Shown one piece after another: positions 25,421 to 35,234 of a DNA stretch of 64,000 bases. Both the position numbers and the translations under genes were made by a program. The notes under the pieces were generated by a model that ran no database searches, had not been told where the DNA came from, and saw nothing but the letters and a program-made list of their open reading frames with translations. How positions within the stretch are numbered: position 1 is the stretch's first letter; each line of letters begins with the position of its first letter. Source of the stretch: an uncultured Methanomethylovorans sp. (GTDB lineage Archaea > Halobacteriota > Methanosarcinia > Methanosarcinales > Methanosarcinaceae); NCBI GenBank assembly GCA_937968035.1, contig CALBTS010000327.1:1-64000 (forward strand), read 5' to 3'.

Positions 25421-27864
25421 AATACGCCTCTGAAATAATGTCCTTTTGTGTATTTGTCAGATATGTCCCTGCAGGAAAGATGGGGGACCGCTTGCTTGGA
25501 AATGCATTGATCGATACGTTTTTTGTATGCAGATACCACTAACCGCACTTTCTGCGCATCCATATACCTTGCGTCTATCCTGAATCTGAGTATATCTGCT
25601 TTGATAAAGTTGGCAACATCATCCAGCAAACATAATTCCCTGGAATTGAAAATATGGGTCCTGCAGCGTTCATCCATCAGTAGCGGGAATTCAAAACCTT
25701 TCTCATCCTTCATTGCATAAGTATTATCCCTACAGGGCATACAGCATGCATCATTTTCACCACCCAGCAAGCTTCCAACGATGCAATTCTCTATAACCAT
25801 GAGCTTGAGATTTCCATGTACCACGCATTCCACAGTTCCATATCTGCTCAGTGATGAAACCTGCTCCAGTTTAAGCTCAGGAGATAAGGTAACAGCTTCA
25901 GTACCTGCACTATGGAAAAATGAAACCGATCTGTGGTTGAATACGTTAAGAGAACAGTCTATAATAATATTGCAACCCAACTGTTGAACTGCTCTGAGAA
26001 CACCAAGGTTGCCAACAAGCACCCCACAGAAACCAATTTTCAGTGCCTCCCGGATAAGCAAATACAATTCATCCATTTCCTTATCCCAGACAATAGATGG
26101 TGTTGTAAGATATATCCTGCAGCCTGCCCTAAATGCAATATCATATGCTTCTTTAAGTGTGGTTTTCGTATGGCTGCGGAAGTCCTCATCTCCAAAATAG
26201 ATCATATCTGCACCTTCATCTGCTGCACACAACAAACCATCCAGAGTATTCACACTGACAGACAGCAAAGGTTTTCCTGTTTTTTCCTCACGGTAAGTAG
26301 GAGGTGAAAAAATAAATTCTTCAAATGTACGTTTCCATTTTCTGGTTCTTATCTTCCCCATTTCCAGAACGGCACTGTTACGGATATTGTTCAGTTCCTT
26401 GATAGGAATGAAAATATCGGGGTCTGACCGGACTTCCAGTGAGACCGGATAGAAAACAGTAGCCCCAAGCTTTAAGAGCTGTTTTTCAACATCTATTTTA
26501 GTTGTCGGGTTTTTCTGGTATGCCTGGACAATATATTCTGAATCCATCCTTACCACATTGTTATCGCTGTCCTCCAAAGACATTTCCAGATGTTTGCCTT
26601 TTACAGCAGTAAGTTTAAGCCTCACGGACACTTTGCGTACAGGCGTTTGAGAAGTGAAAGACCTTTCCATAGACTTAAGAAGTGAGACATCTGAAGTCCT
26701 GTATACCTGCGTATCTGCAGATACTGGGTTGGAAAGAAGCAGGTCTACAACCATGCCTTTACCAGCAGTATTTATAGGTTTACCCTTGTAGAACATCCGG
26801 GTTACATTCTCACCCGTTCCTTCAGATGAAAAACCAATCCCATCACCAACATTGAGAGAGCCTGACAATTTGAGGCTTACATAGCCTCTGCTAGAACGAC
26901 CGATTACAGTGCCCACCAGAACCCCTCGGTTATAAGGCACGTCGTGATCCATTAGCTCAAAACGTGGTTTTCCCGAAAGATATGCATGAGTAAAACCCCT
27001 GTTAAAAAGCTGTTCAAGTGTTATCAATTCTTCCTCGGATACAAAATAACCTGCAGGATCTGTTGCATACCGGTCCAGAAGCCGCCTATAGATACTTACC
27101 ACACCTGCCACATATTCGGGACGTTTCATCCTTCCTTCGATCTTAAGGGACGAAACACCTGCTTCGATAATTTTGGGCAGGATTTCAGCAGTATTAAGAT
27201 CTTTTGGGCTTAGCAGGAAATTACCTTTAACATTGACCTCTTCGCCATTCTTCTTCAAAGAATACTGCTTGCGACAGGGCTGTGCACAGTACCCTCTGTT
27301 ACCGCTTCTTCCGCCTATCATGCTGCTGAACAGACATTGTCCGGAGTAACAGATACATAGAGCACCATGAATGAATACCTCAAGTTCTGCCTGCGTATGA
27401 TCACGGATGGAACGGATTGCTTCAAGCGAAAGTTCTCTTGCAAGCACGACCCTTTTTACACCCAGACCTTCAAGTGAACATACACTTTCAGTGTTATGTA
27501 CTGTCATCTGCGTACTTGCATGTACAGGAAGTTCCGGAAGAAATTCACGTAAAAATGAAAGCAAACCTATATCCTGCACTATTACGGCATCTGCTCCATA
27601 TGCGGCAATGCTCTGCAGTGTCCTGGCAGCCTCAGCAAATTCTGCATCTTTTATAAGAGTATTCACTGTAACATATACCTTCACACCCCTGAGGTGAGCA
27701 TAATCGATAACTTGTTCCAGCTCATCGAGAGAAAAATTAGAAGCATAAGCTCTGGCACTGAGCTTCTTAACACCCAGATACACAGCATCTACGCCATTCT
27801 CCACAGCTGCCTTAAGAGATAGCATATCACCAGCCGGGGCCAGCAGTTCAGGAATTGAGGACAT
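25417..27864 (-). CDS. U32 family peptidase/hydroxylase homologue, two U32 modules
   Basis: An 815-residue protein. The first U32 domain (about 1-290) starts PELLAPAGD and holds HGALCICYSGQCLFSS and RSGNRGYCAQPCRKQY, with the Cys ligands seen in Fe-S-dependent U32 RNA hydroxylases such as RlhA. A central beta-rich region (290-520) and a second U32-like half (about 540-800, with NACCMPCRDNTYAM) follow. Despite the name, the family modifies RNA or quinones rather than cutting peptides. ATG 27864 sits about 26 bases after a TTTTATATATC box, which suggests a leaderless start; GTG 27885 is the alternative. Confidence 0.82.
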   Translation of the reverse strand: MSSIPELLAPAGDMLSLKAAVENGVDAVYLGVKKLSARAYASNFSLDELEQVIDYAHLRGVKVYVTVNTLIKDAEFAEAARTLQSIAAYGADAVIVQDIGLLSFLREFLPELPVHASTQMTVHNTESVCSLEGLGVKRVVLARELSLEAIRSIRDHTQAELEVFIHGALCICYSGQCLFSSMIGGRSGNRGYCAQPCRKQYSLKKNGEEVNVKGNFLLSPKDLNTAEILPKIIEAGVSSLKIEGRMKRPEYVAGVVSIYRRLLDRYATDPAGYFVSEEELITLEQLFNRGFTHAYLSGKPRFELMDHDVPYNRGVLVGTVIGRSSRGYVSLKLSGSLNVGDGIGFSSEGTGENVTRMFYKGKPINTAGKGMVVDLLLSNPVSADTQVYRTSDVSLLKSMERSFTSQTPVRKVSVRLKLTAVKGKHLEMSLEDSDNNVVRMDSEYIVQAYQKNPTTKIDVEKQLLKLGATVFYPVSLEVRSDPDIFIPIKELNNIRNSAVLEMGKIRTRKWKRTFEEFIFSPPTYREEKTGKPLLSVSVNTLDGLLCAADEGADMIYFGDEDFRSHTKTTLKEAYDIAFRAGCRIYLTTPSIVWDKEMDELYLLIREALKIGFCGVLVGNLGVLRAVQQLGCNIIIDCSLNVFNHRSVSFFHSAGTEAVTLSPELKLEQVSSLSRYGTVECVVHGNLKLMVIENCIVGSLLGGENDACCMPCRDNTYAMKDEKGFEFPLLMDERCRTHIFNSRELCLLDDVANFIKADILRFRIDARYMDAQKVRLVVSAYKKRIDQCISKQAVPHLSCRDISDKYTKGHYFRGVL

Positions 27865-27954
27865 TAGGTTTTCTGATGATGTCACGATATATAAAAGATG
27901 GCCGGAATACTTTGAAGTTTCCGGCCAATGTTCGGGAATATATATCCAAAGAGT

Positions 27955-28251
27955 CTATGCCTTCTTTTTCATAAGGTGGAATTTGATAACATATAAACAG
28001 AAAACTACAACTGCAAGATTAAACACAGCTCTGATTATGGGAACATATTCTGACTCGAACCATGTATATATCACATCATGTACCGAACTGTAGAACTGGA
28101 GAGAAGAGATTGCAAGCAGGAGGGCCACCAATACAAACAGGCCTATCCTGAAATAATCTTCAATTGAAGATGCCTTTTTCTCTTTCACCTTTACTGGTGT
28201 AATTGATTGCTCATGCCCAAAATTTCCAGTTTCTTTTAAATCCCCGCTCAT
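27955..28251 (-). CDS. Small membrane protein next to a lipoprotein gene
   Basis: A 98-residue protein. It has a charged cytosolic start of about 30 residues, then two hydrophobic helices (about 32-50 and 68-90) and a basic end (HLMKKKA). GGAGATC precedes ATG 28251, and the start overlaps the stop of the lipoprotein gene by 4 bases, so the two products are coupled and may form a membrane complex. No family recognised. Confidence 0.65.
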   Translation of the reverse strand: MSGDLKETGNFGHEQSITPVKVKEKKASSIEDYFRIGLFVLVALLLAISSLQFYSSVHDVIYTWFESEYVPIIRAVFNLAVVVFCLYVIKFHLMKKKA

Positions 28252-29210
28252 ACAGATCTCCTCCTGAACATGAAGAATGCTGCAATTAAAGATACTATAG
28301 CAAATACTGAACCAAATCCTGGTGTTTGTGTTCCCTCATAGGGTACTTCGTATGCAGGAACTTCTGTTGGAGTTTCCTCTACTAGAAAATCGCTCGTTGT
28401 AACATCCTTAGACTCTACAGTTTTGTCTTTGTCAATAACTTTTTCCGGATTCAGTTGAACATAATCCTCACCGCGCTTTACAATAGTGTTATCTTTCCAG
28501 ATGATGACCTCAACAACGTAATTGTAATTGTCAGGCACTGTAAGATTAACACTCCTTACAATGGTTTCTTCCGGACCGATGATCCCGGTGGTGGTCCAAA
28601 CCTTATCAGCTATAAGGCGCGCATCCATTTCACGGGCTTTTACAAGCACCTTGTAGTCTTCACTCACACTAGAACCTGCGTTCGTGAGATAGATGTCATT
28701 CTCTATCACAACATTGTTACCCACAATCTTCCTGACCAGAAAATCCATGCTATCTATCCCTATGCCTATTTCCTGTACATCGGTCTTCAGGCCTTCAAGT
28801 CCACTCAACTGTACCTCTGATGTATGTTTCGTCTTGTTACCCTCATATAATACAGATTCTATCCTGTATTGTCCTTCTTTGGGTAGCCTTATAGACTGAG
28901 ATATCGAAGATGTTTCACCTTCCTTTATGAAACCCACATCTGCAGTCTTGCGCAACTTGAGAAGACCGGTGCTGCGGTCGAATACCTTAAGTTCCAGTGA
29001 AGTATTCGATTTCTGCACTCCACTCTCGTGAAAAATATATGTTGTTATATTGAGATCGACAAAAGAACTTGCCACTTTATCCGCCGATAACTCAGTATTT
29101 GTTATATACAGGTAGGACCCTTCATCAAAATCTCTAACACAACCACTCCCAAGGAGAACTAATACCAGTAAGAGCATTACGATATAATATTGCCTAATAT
29201 TGTAAAGCAT
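28248..29210 (-). CDS. Secreted lipoprotein with a C-terminal sorting-like signal
   Basis: A 320-residue protein. A signal peptide ends in a lipobox (LVLLGSGC, Cys near 24). Beta-rich extracellular repeats follow. The last 30 residues are TPGFGSVFAIVSLIAAFF then RRR, which looks like the PGF-CTERM signal used by archaeosortases. It resembles the archaeal DUF7490 group in layout. Having both ends as membrane anchors is odd. GAGGTGGT precedes ATG 29210. It is coupled with the small membrane protein downstream and probably sits on the cell surface. Confidence 0.72.
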   Translation of the reverse strand: MLYNIRQYYIVMLLLVLVLLGSGCVRDFDEGSYLYITNTELSADKVASSFVDLNITTYIFHESGVQKSNTSLELKVFDRSTGLLKLRKTADVGFIKEGETSSISQSIRLPKEGQYRIESVLYEGNKTKHTSEVQLSGLEGLKTDVQEIGIGIDSMDFLVRKIVGNNVVIENDIYLTNAGSSVSEDYKVLVKAREMDARLIADKVWTTTGIIGPEETIVRSVNLTVPDNYNYVVEVIIWKDNTIVKRGEDYVQLNPEKVIDKDKTVESKDVTTSDFLVEETPTEVPAYEVPYEGTQTPGFGSVFAIVSLIAAFFMFRRRSV

Positions 29211-29480
29211 AAGGCACCACCTCTATTGCATCTGATAAGTCGGTCTTCTTTCTATTTAAATTACACCTAAAACAAAAAAAGAGAGATGAGTGAGGAGTGA
29301 GAGTCTCAATTTAGCTCTACCCAAATATAGGATAGCAAAACATATTTTTAAATGATTAAAAAGTAATGGCAATAATAAGTAATGAAGGCTCTCAAAAAAG
29401 AAGATGGTGCTCGAAAAATACACAAAGAGTTAAATAGGGAGATAATAGTCATTAGTTTATCCAAAGGAGCATCTAATTGC

Positions 29481-30377
29481 ATGCACACTGGAAAAGAAAG
29501 AAGTGAGACCGCTGTAAAAGTGACTGTAAATGGGATGATAGTAAACATCATCCTGACCATTTTTAAGTTCATTGCTGGAATTTTAGGAAACAGTGCAGCA
29601 ATGATAGCAGATGCGGTCCACTCATTTTCCGACTTTGTAACTGATATTGTGGTGATAGTAGGACTCAAAGCTGCAGGAAAACCTGCTGATCATAACCACC
29701 AGTATGGCCACGGCAAGATAGAAACCCTATGTGCAGCTTTTGTGGGCATTGTACTTTTTATCATAGGCCTGGAGATACTTCTGAGTGGCCTGGGAAAGAT
29801 ACTTGTTGTAATTAATGGTGGAAACCTGCAACAACCAGGACTTATAGCCTTTATTGCTGCGGTGGTTTCTATCGTTGCAAAGGAATTGCTGTACAGATAT
29901 ACCTTAAATTATGCCAGAAAGATAAAAAGTGATGCTATGGAAGCAAACGCATGGCATCACCGTTCAGATGCGTTCTCTTCAGTGGGAACAATGCTGGGTA
30001 TCGGCGGTGCAATAGCCTTAGGAGGCAAATGGGCAGTCCTTGACCCGATAGCAGCGGTCATATTGAGCTTTTTCATATTCAAAGTGGCACTGGAGATCAC
30101 GTACAGGAATGCCAATGAACTTACGGAAGCTGCCCTTGAAAAAGATGTCATTGAAGACATAGAGCACATTATTGTGTCCACTGAAGGCGTAAAAGACTTC
30201 CACAAGCTCAAAACAAGGAAGATAGGCAATAATATTGCCACTGATGTGCATATACAGGTAGATAAGCAACTAAGTCTTATAGAAGCCCACGATATCTGCA
30301 CTGAAATAGAGAACAGATTACGTGAGAAGTACGGTAAAGAAACTATCCTTTACATTCATTGTGAACCCTACATCTGA
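29481..30377 (+). CDS. Cation diffusion facilitator (CDF) family transporter
   Basis: A 298-residue CDF protein with about six transmembrane helices and a C-terminal cytosolic domain (about 210-298). Metal-site motifs are DAVHSFSDFVTD (near 40) and WHHRSDAFSS (near 160), the two HxxxD pairs of zinc/iron/manganese exporters. It trades protons for divalent cations; the metal is not clear. I chose ATG 29481, which has AAAGGAG 12 bases upstream. An ATG at 29382 is in frame but would add 33 polar residues and has no ribosome site. Confidence 0.87.
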   Translation: MHTGKERSETAVKVTVNGMIVNIILTIFKFIAGILGNSAAMIADAVHSFSDFVTDIVVIVGLKAAGKPADHNHQYGHGKIETLCAAFVGIVLFIIGLEILLSGLGKILVVINGGNLQQPGLIAFIAAVVSIVAKELLYRYTLNYARKIKSDAMEANAWHHRSDAFSSVGTMLGIGGAIALGGKWAVLDPIAAVILSFFIFKVALEITYRNANELTEAALEKDVIEDIEHIIVSTEGVKDFHKLKTRKIGNNIATDVHIQVDKQLSLIEAHDICTEIENRLREKYGKETILYIHCEPYI

Positions 30378-30397
30378 TCTGAGCTGCCGATTGATGA

Positions 30398-30685
30398 TCA
30401 ATCCGTGCAGACACATGGGTTTTTGCCGCACGTGGGACATGCAAGCGGATACTTTTCGAGGAAAGCAGTTTCAAGGTCCACATTGTAGAGGTTTGCCAGA
30501 GCGCCCACCCAGGCAAAACAATCCGCAAGCTCTTCCTTTATGTTCTCTGTATCGTGTCTGCGCACAGCTTCCGCGAGTTCGCCTATTTCTTCCACAAGCC
30601 ATAACATGGTGGCAGTGGCACCACGCCTTCTATCGTTGTGTCCGTACAGATCGGACATGAACTGCTGGAATTCCTTGATCTCCAG
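30398..30685 (-). CDS. mazG: MazG-like nucleotide pyrophosphohydrolase, apparent CTG start
   Basis: A 95-residue MazG-fold protein. EEIGELAEAVRR and KEELADCFAW give the ExxE/ExxD metal sites of NTP pyrophosphohydrolases. The C-terminus is Cys-rich (CPTCGKNPCVC), which may bind zinc. The first ATG (30658) leaves out the usual opening; in-frame upstream codons read E-I-K-E-F-Q-Q-F. CTG 30685 lies 6-8 bases after GGGTGGT, and no ATG, GTG or TTG is available. It is 16 bases from the end of hisF on the same strand. The role is probably cleaning of non-standard NTPs. Confidence 0.8.
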   Translation of the reverse strand: MEIKEFQQFMSDLYGHNDRRRGATATMLWLVEEIGELAEAVRRHDTENIKEELADCFAWVGALANLYNVDLETAFLEKYPLACPTCGKNPCVCTD

Positions 30686-30701
30686 AATAACACCACCCGA
30701 A

Positions 30702-31523
30702 TTACAGCCTGACAGGGATATTCCTTTCCCTGAGGTATTCTTTCACATCCTGCACAGTATATTCCCCAAAGTGGAAGATACTTGCTGCAAGTGCAGCATC
30801 AGCCTTGCCTTTAGTGAAGCCTTCATATATGTGCTGCGGGTTGCCCACTCCACCAGAGGCTATCACAGGTATATCCAGTTCCTCGGAGAGCTTTCTGGTA
30901 ATTGGAATATCGAATCCATCGTATGTACCATCCCTGTCCATGCTTGTCAACAGGATCTCACCTGAACCAAGTTCCTCTACTTTTTTTGCCCACTGTACTG
31001 CATCGATACCTGTAGGTTTCCTGCCCCCATAGATAACAACTTCGTACCATGCCGGAGTACCGTCCTCAAGCTCCAATATAACCTTATCCAGATTGTTGTC
31101 AATGTCCAGATTGCGTTTGCAATCAATGGCAGTAACAATGCACTGAGAACCAAATATCTGCGATGATTGCCGGATAAGGTCCGGATTTTTCACTGCCGCA
31201 GTGTTGATAGAAACCTTATCAGCACCCGCTCTGAGGATCTGCCGGATGTCCTCTATTGAATTGATACCACCTCCCACAGTAAGGGGAATGAAAACCTCAT
31301 CAGCAGTCCTTTCTATGACATTGACCATAGTGCCTCTGCCCTCATGGGAAGCCGTAATATCAAGAAATACAAGTTCATCGGCGCCCTGTTCATTGTAGCG
31401 CTTGGCAAGTTCCACAGGGTCGCCTGCTTTCCTCAGGTCAACGAACTCAATGCCTTTGACCACGGTGCCTCCGGCTTCGTCAAGTGTCACGTCAAGACAG
31501 GGTATGATCCTTTTTGTTAGCAT
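30702..31523 (-). CDS. hisF: Imidazole glycerol phosphate synthase, cyclase subunit
   Basis: A 273-residue TIM barrel. Catalytic Asp are in [10 protein letters not shown] (near 11) and VTAIDCKRN (near 136). [14 protein letters not shown] and ASGGVGNP are phosphate-binding loops. With HisH it makes imidazole glycerol phosphate and AICAR in histidine synthesis; AICAR then enters purine synthesis through PurH, which is also in this window. hisH is not adjacent. It lies upstream of mazG with a 16-base gap. The length is slightly above the 250 typical of bacterial HisF, as in archaea. Confidence 0.95.
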   Translation of the reverse strand: MLTKRIIPCLDVTLDEAGGTVVKGIEFVDLRKAGDPVELAKRYNEQGADELVFLDITASHEGRGTMVNVIERTADEVFIPLTVGGGINSIEDIRQILRAGADKVSINTAAVKNPDLIRQSSQIFGSQCIVTAIDCKRNLDIDNNLDKVILELEDGTPAWYEVVIYGGRKPTGIDAVQWAKKVEELGSGEILLTSMDRDGTYDGFDIPITRKLSEELDIPVIASGGVGNPQHIYEGFTKGKADAALAASIFHFGEYTVQDVKEYLRERNIPVRL

Positions 31524-31575
31524 GATGAATACTCATGGAAAACTCGTATTAATAGGTTATGAATCTTATTAATCC

Positions 31576-32283
31576 TCACACCAGGAGTACGGCTATAACA
31601 CCGGCAAGGAAGACACCATCAAAAGTGCCCGCCCCGCCTATACTCACCACCGGCGCACCTATCTTTGTAATACCGCGCAGGTTGAGGAGATCCGCACCGA
31701 CCAATGTGCCCAGGGTGCCGCCAGTGTATGCAATTATGAATATGAACTCATGATCTGCCGGAAAATGAGAGATTATTAGTATGGAGCTTAATGCTGCTAC
31801 CAGTGGGGGTACCAGTGCAGGTGTCACTATACCCACACCTTTTACAGGACGTGCTACCATTTTAGTAATTGCTGCTACGATCATTATCCCATACAGCGAA
31901 TAGGTTATCGCTCCTGGATATATATAAAGAAGGTAGACTGATACAAAAATTGGTATTACCGCCCCTCCTATGTTAACAGCCACTGTGGTCTTTCTGATAA
32001 AACTTTCCTTGAAAGGCACGCGGTATTTTACACCAAAGGCCCTGACGAAATTATCGTTAGGGATATGTACCTCCGTTTCCAGGGTCGTGAGAGGGACATT
32101 GATGTTGCTGCCAATCAGACAGAGGAAAAGAAGCAGGAATGCATCACCCCACGAAAAACCTAATTTTGCAAAAGCTGAACTTACAAGCCCGAAAAAGAGA
32201 AATGATACGACAACAGATAGCAGAAGCAACAGCACAAAGGTAAAGACCATTGTGAAAGGATTGTAGAATATCCTGTGCCTCAT
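31576..32283 (-). CDS. DUF1614 family membrane protein
   Basis: A 235-residue integral membrane protein with about seven hydrophobic segments. The conserved-looking parts are LCLIGSNINVPLT in the first third and TLVGADLLNL then GAPVVSIGGAGTFDGVFLAG at the end, which I recall as DUF1614 landmarks. The function is unknown, possibly transport. It stands between the bifunctional-nuclease homologue and hisF on the same strand, separated from each by about 50 bases. Confidence 0.75.
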   Translation of the reverse strand: MRHRIFYNPFTMVFTFVLLLLLSVVVSFLFFGLVSSAFAKLGFSWGDAFLLLFLCLIGSNINVPLTTLETEVHIPNDNFVRAFGVKYRVPFKESFIRKTTVAVNIGGAVIPIFVSVYLLYIYPGAITYSLYGIMIVAAITKMVARPVKGVGIVTPALVPPLVAALSSILIISHFPADHEFIFIIAYTGGTLGTLVGADLLNLRGITKIGAPVVSIGGAGTFDGVFLAGVIAVLLV

Positions 32284-32330
32284 ATAGAAGCATCAACTGG
32301 ACACCATATAAGTTTTTCTAAACTTTTTTA

Positions 32331-32786
32331 TCAGTAAAGAGAAAGAGAACGTGCCCCTTTGAGCAGGTCCTTGCTCACAGCATCATTGATGATCAAGTCC
32401 TCGGAGATCATAATGCGAGCACTTGTCCTCAGGGCTATGGCGATGCAATCACTGGGCCGGGCATCAAATTCCATATGCTTTCCGCCATCTTTGAGCACCA
32501 GACGGGCATAATAGACATTATCGATCTTATCATCAATGAACACACTGTCAATTTCAACTTCCATGCGCTCAAGAACAGCGACCAGAAGATCATGGGTCAT
32601 AGGACGTGGAAGGGTCTCATTACGCATCACCGTGTCAATCGACAATGCTTCAGCTTGGCCTATGTGAATGGGCATTACTAAACCATCCTTATCCTCCAGC
32701 AATACTGCAGGAGATGTACCACCCAGCATATTTACTAGAAAAATACCCTTCACAAATACTTCCCTGACTCCTTCCTCATTTGCCAT
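32331..32786 (-). CDS. Bifunctional nuclease (BFN/DUF151) family protein
   Basis: A 151-residue protein of the BFN/DUF151 fold: VFLLED-like AVLLEDKDGLVMPIHIGQAEA (near 23-42), DARPSDCIAIALRTSARI (near 107-125) and a beta core. Family members include a DNase/RNase described in plants, and bacterial homologues of unclear role. A 20-base palindrome lies about 32-51 bases before its ATG, over the expected TATA position, and might control it. It is the first gene of a possible run with the DUF1614 gene. Confidence 0.82.
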   Translation of the reverse strand: MANEEGVREVFVKGIFLVNMLGGTSPAVLLEDKDGLVMPIHIGQAEALSIDTVMRNETLPRPMTHDLLVAVLERMEVEIDSVFIDDKIDNVYYARLVLKDGGKHMEFDARPSDCIAIALRTSARIMISEDLIINDAVSKDLLKGARSLSLY

Positions 32787-32817
32787 GAATAGAACACTTT
32801 CCTACATTATCAACTAT

Positions 32818-32837
32818 TATATGACATATATCATATA
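32818..32837. promoter_or_regulatory. Palindrome over the promoter of the BFN gene
   Basis: TATATGA (32818-32824) and TCATATA (32831-32837) are perfect inverted arms around a 6-base spacer CATATA. The site lies 32-51 bases before ATG 32786 on the minus strand, where TATA and BRE would be expected. It is AT-rich, so chance is possible. Confidence 0.35.
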
Positions 32838-32906
32838 GATATGCCATCAAAAATTCTCCTTTAATGTGCAATCATATGAATGAAGCTCTATTAAAAAATG
32901 GAAACT

Positions 32907-33593
32907 TCAATGGTGCCTGTAAGGTTTCTGCTCGAAATGAAAACCATGTTTCCCTATCAGGGGAACAAAAACTACGCCACCCCATTCTTTAGTGACCACA
33001 GTACCATCATTCTCTTTTGTAACAAGGAAGAGGGACTGGAACATCTCCCCCACAGGAATAACCATCCTCCCCCCTGATCTTAGCTGCTGCACCAGAGGTT
33101 CAGGAATAGAGGGAGCTGATGCGGTCACGCATATCCTGTCATAGGGCGCATGTTCAGGCAGACCTATAGATCCATCGGAAAGAAAAACCTCTACATTACG
33201 ATAGCCAGCTGCCTTTAGATTGTTTTTCGACGATCTGACAAGCTCCGGTATCCTTTCAGTAGAATATACTATACCAGTATTCCCTATGATCTCAGCCATA
33301 ACTGCAGCATTATATCCCGAACCTGCACCCACCTCCAGGACTTTGTGACCTTCCTGAAGGTCAAGCAGATCGCACATAATAGCTACCATATGAGGAGCAG
33401 ATATGGTTTGACCATACCCGATATTAAGTGGTGAGTCCACATAAGCGCTTGACATGTGCACAGATGGAACAAAGAGATGCCTGGGCACATTAAGCATTGC
33501 TCTGAGAACCTTTTCACTTATACCATGAACCTTCAGGCGAGCTACCAGCTCTGCTCTCTCCTTCGAGAACTCCACGAAGTACCACTTCCCCAT
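32907..33593 (-). CDS. pcm: Protein-L-isoaspartate O-methyltransferase
   Basis: A 228-residue class I methyltransferase. [17 protein letters not shown] (near 57) and [17 protein letters not shown] (near 85) are diagnostic of PCMT. It methylates isoaspartyl residues so that damaged proteins can be repaired. The start is uncertain: ATG 33593 overlaps the zinc-finger gene by 52 bases, and GTG 33575 is an alternative. The overlap indicates coupling with that gene. Confidence 0.93.
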   Translation of the reverse strand: MGKWYFVEFSKERAELVARLKVHGISEKVLRAMLNVPRHLFVPSVHMSSAYVDSPLNIGYGQTISAPHMVAIMCDLLDLQEGHKVLEVGAGSGYNAAVMAEIIGNTGIVYSTERIPELVRSSKNNLKAAGYRNVEVFLSDGSIGLPEHAPYDRICVTASAPSIPEPLVQQLRSGGRMVIPVGEMFQSLFLVTKENDGTVVTKEWGGVVFVPLIGKHGFHFEQKPYRHH

Positions 33594-34192
33594 GCTCTTC
33601 TATGAACAGGGTTTGCAAAGATTCTTTTTATATTCTTGGCTTCTATGACGATACCATCACGGGATCTGAAACTGCCATCTCTTTCCTTGATCTTTATGAT
33701 CTTGAACTCATCAGGGCCAGCCTTTTCGGTCGAACCAATGGTGAACTGGTAACCTCCGGGAACCTGTTTGATCACCGATCTTGTAGTGGTGCCTTCATGG
33801 ATAGCTATCTTTACGCACACCTCGTCAATAGCCCTGCCCCATAGATAATCAATATCTGCGACTTTGGCTGCTTCTGGCCTTTTTTGACCAGATTCGATCG
33901 CTGTTATTACAACCGGATAGACCTCATCTGAAGACTCGTCATCGATGAACATCTCATCACCAACACGAATTATATCATCGGCGTGCAGATGGGTATGCAG
34001 TGGAAAGGAAGAATCTCCTCTGCTTACGATAACCTTGACATCAATGTTCCTGGGAGTTTCTATAACTGTAGGGTGAACTGTGCCACATTCTGAACATTTT
34101 ACCACAGGATTTACACCTGATTTAAGGACCTCATGCAGCACCGGGTGACGTGGTGAGCAAGAGGGACATACAACTTCGACTTCTTCGTTCAT
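33542..34192 (-). CDS. HVO_0476-type zinc finger protein
   Basis: A 216-residue protein. Residues 1-45 hold two Cys pairs (CPSC and CSEC) forming a zinc ribbon. The remainder is a beta-rich domain with [15 protein letters not shown] and a central helix. It matches the archaeal HVO_0476 layout as I recall it; the function is unknown. ATG 34192 is chosen because the zinc ribbon starts there; an upstream ATG (34255) would add 21 hydrophobic residues. It overlaps pcm by 52 bases. Confidence 0.75.
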   Translation of the reverse strand: MNEEVEVVCPSCSPRHPVLHEVLKSGVNPVVKCSECGTVHPTVIETPRNIDVKVIVSRGDSSFPLHTHLHADDIIRVGDEMFIDDESSDEVYPVVITAIESGQKRPEAAKVADIDYLWGRAIDEVCVKIAIHEGTTTRSVIKQVPGGYQFTIGSTEKAGPDEFKIIKIKERDGSFRSRDGIVIEAKNIKRIFANPVHRRAWGSGTSWSSRRREQSW

Positions 34193-34308
34193 AATCTGTT
34201 TAATTATGACAGGGAAGAGTAAATATTTAACCCCAAGGAAATTCCAAAACCTCAAAATGAACAGATGAAAGCAAAAAGGTGCTTATCAACTAAAATTAAA
34301 TTTAAATC

Positions 34309-35178
34309 TCATCTGTTTGCTGCAGCGTGTGCTGCAATGAACTCGCGAAGTAATTTCGTGCCCAGAAGAGCAGTCTGACCTCCATCGTACTCTGGAGAGA
34401 TCTCAACTACATCAAAACCTATAGACATAGGAGCAAGGATGCGGATAATGTCCCTCACCTCCACATCTGTCAGCCCGAAAGGTTCAGGGGTTCCAAGACC
34501 GGGAGCAAAAGATGGGTCAAGGGCATCCATGTCCAGTGACAGGTATATCTTGTCACAGTCAAGGTGTTCAAGTGCTTCTGCAAGAACTGTTTTAACACCT
34601 TTTTCTCTTACAATGTCAGGAGTATAGTAGCAGACACCATTATCTTTTGCAAACTCCCATTCTTCCCTGGGACCGCTGCGCACACCAATTGTCACATACT
34701 TGTCAGTGATGTCATTTAAAATATGTCTGGAAACACAGGCATGATTGAATTTTACACCGCCATATTCTTCACGCAGATCGAAATGAGCATCCATCACCAC
34801 AAAGCCAATGTCTTCACTTACATGCTTTGCACATGCCTTCACACAGGGATAAGTAAGAGAGTGTTCCCCACCCATCATTATTGGGATCTTTCCATCCTTC
34901 ACGATTGGTTCCACTGCGAAGAGAAGTTCTTCGAGTGTCTTCTCAACATCCGAGTAAGGCTCGAAGTTACCTGCATCATGGATCAGCAGATCCTCAAAAT
35001 CTATGTCGAAGTATGAATTATAGGTTTCAAAATTAGCAGATGCCTTGCGCATAGCATCAGGAGCCCACCTGCTGCCAGCACGGAAAGAAGATGTACCATC
35101 AAAGGGAACACCAAAGAGAACATATCTGGCAGATGAATAATCTGACAGTGAATCCATCATACAAAGATCGTGGAACAT
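34309..35178 (-). CDS. speB: Agmatinase (ureohydrolase family)
   Basis: A 289-residue ureohydrolase. Manganese ligands are in MMGGEHSLTYP (near 115), MDAHFDLREE (near 136) and SLDMDALDPSFAPG (near 215). It splits agmatine into putrescine and urea. Putrescine is the precursor for spermidine, which is the aminobutyl donor for deoxyhypusine on aIF5A; the aIF5A gene lies 56 bases upstream on the same strand. The ATG could also be at 35160 or 35157. Confidence 0.9.
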   Translation of the reverse strand: MFHDLCMMDSLSDYSSARYVLFGVPFDGTSSFRAGSRWAPDAMRKASANFETYNSYFDIDFEDLLIHDAGNFEPYSDVEKTLEELLFAVEPIVKDGKIPIMMGGEHSLTYPCVKACAKHVSEDIGFVVMDAHFDLREEYGGVKFNHACVSRHILNDITDKYVTIGVRSGPREEWEFAKDNGVCYYTPDIVREKGVKTVLAEALEHLDCDKIYLSLDMDALDPSFAPGLGTPEPFGLTDVEVRDIIRILAPMSIGFDVVEISPEYDGGQTALLGTKLLREFIAAHAAANR

Positions 35179-35234
35179 TTAACCAGAATAGTGTATAAAT
35201 TTGTATACATGTAGAAAATATATGAGGTATAAGT

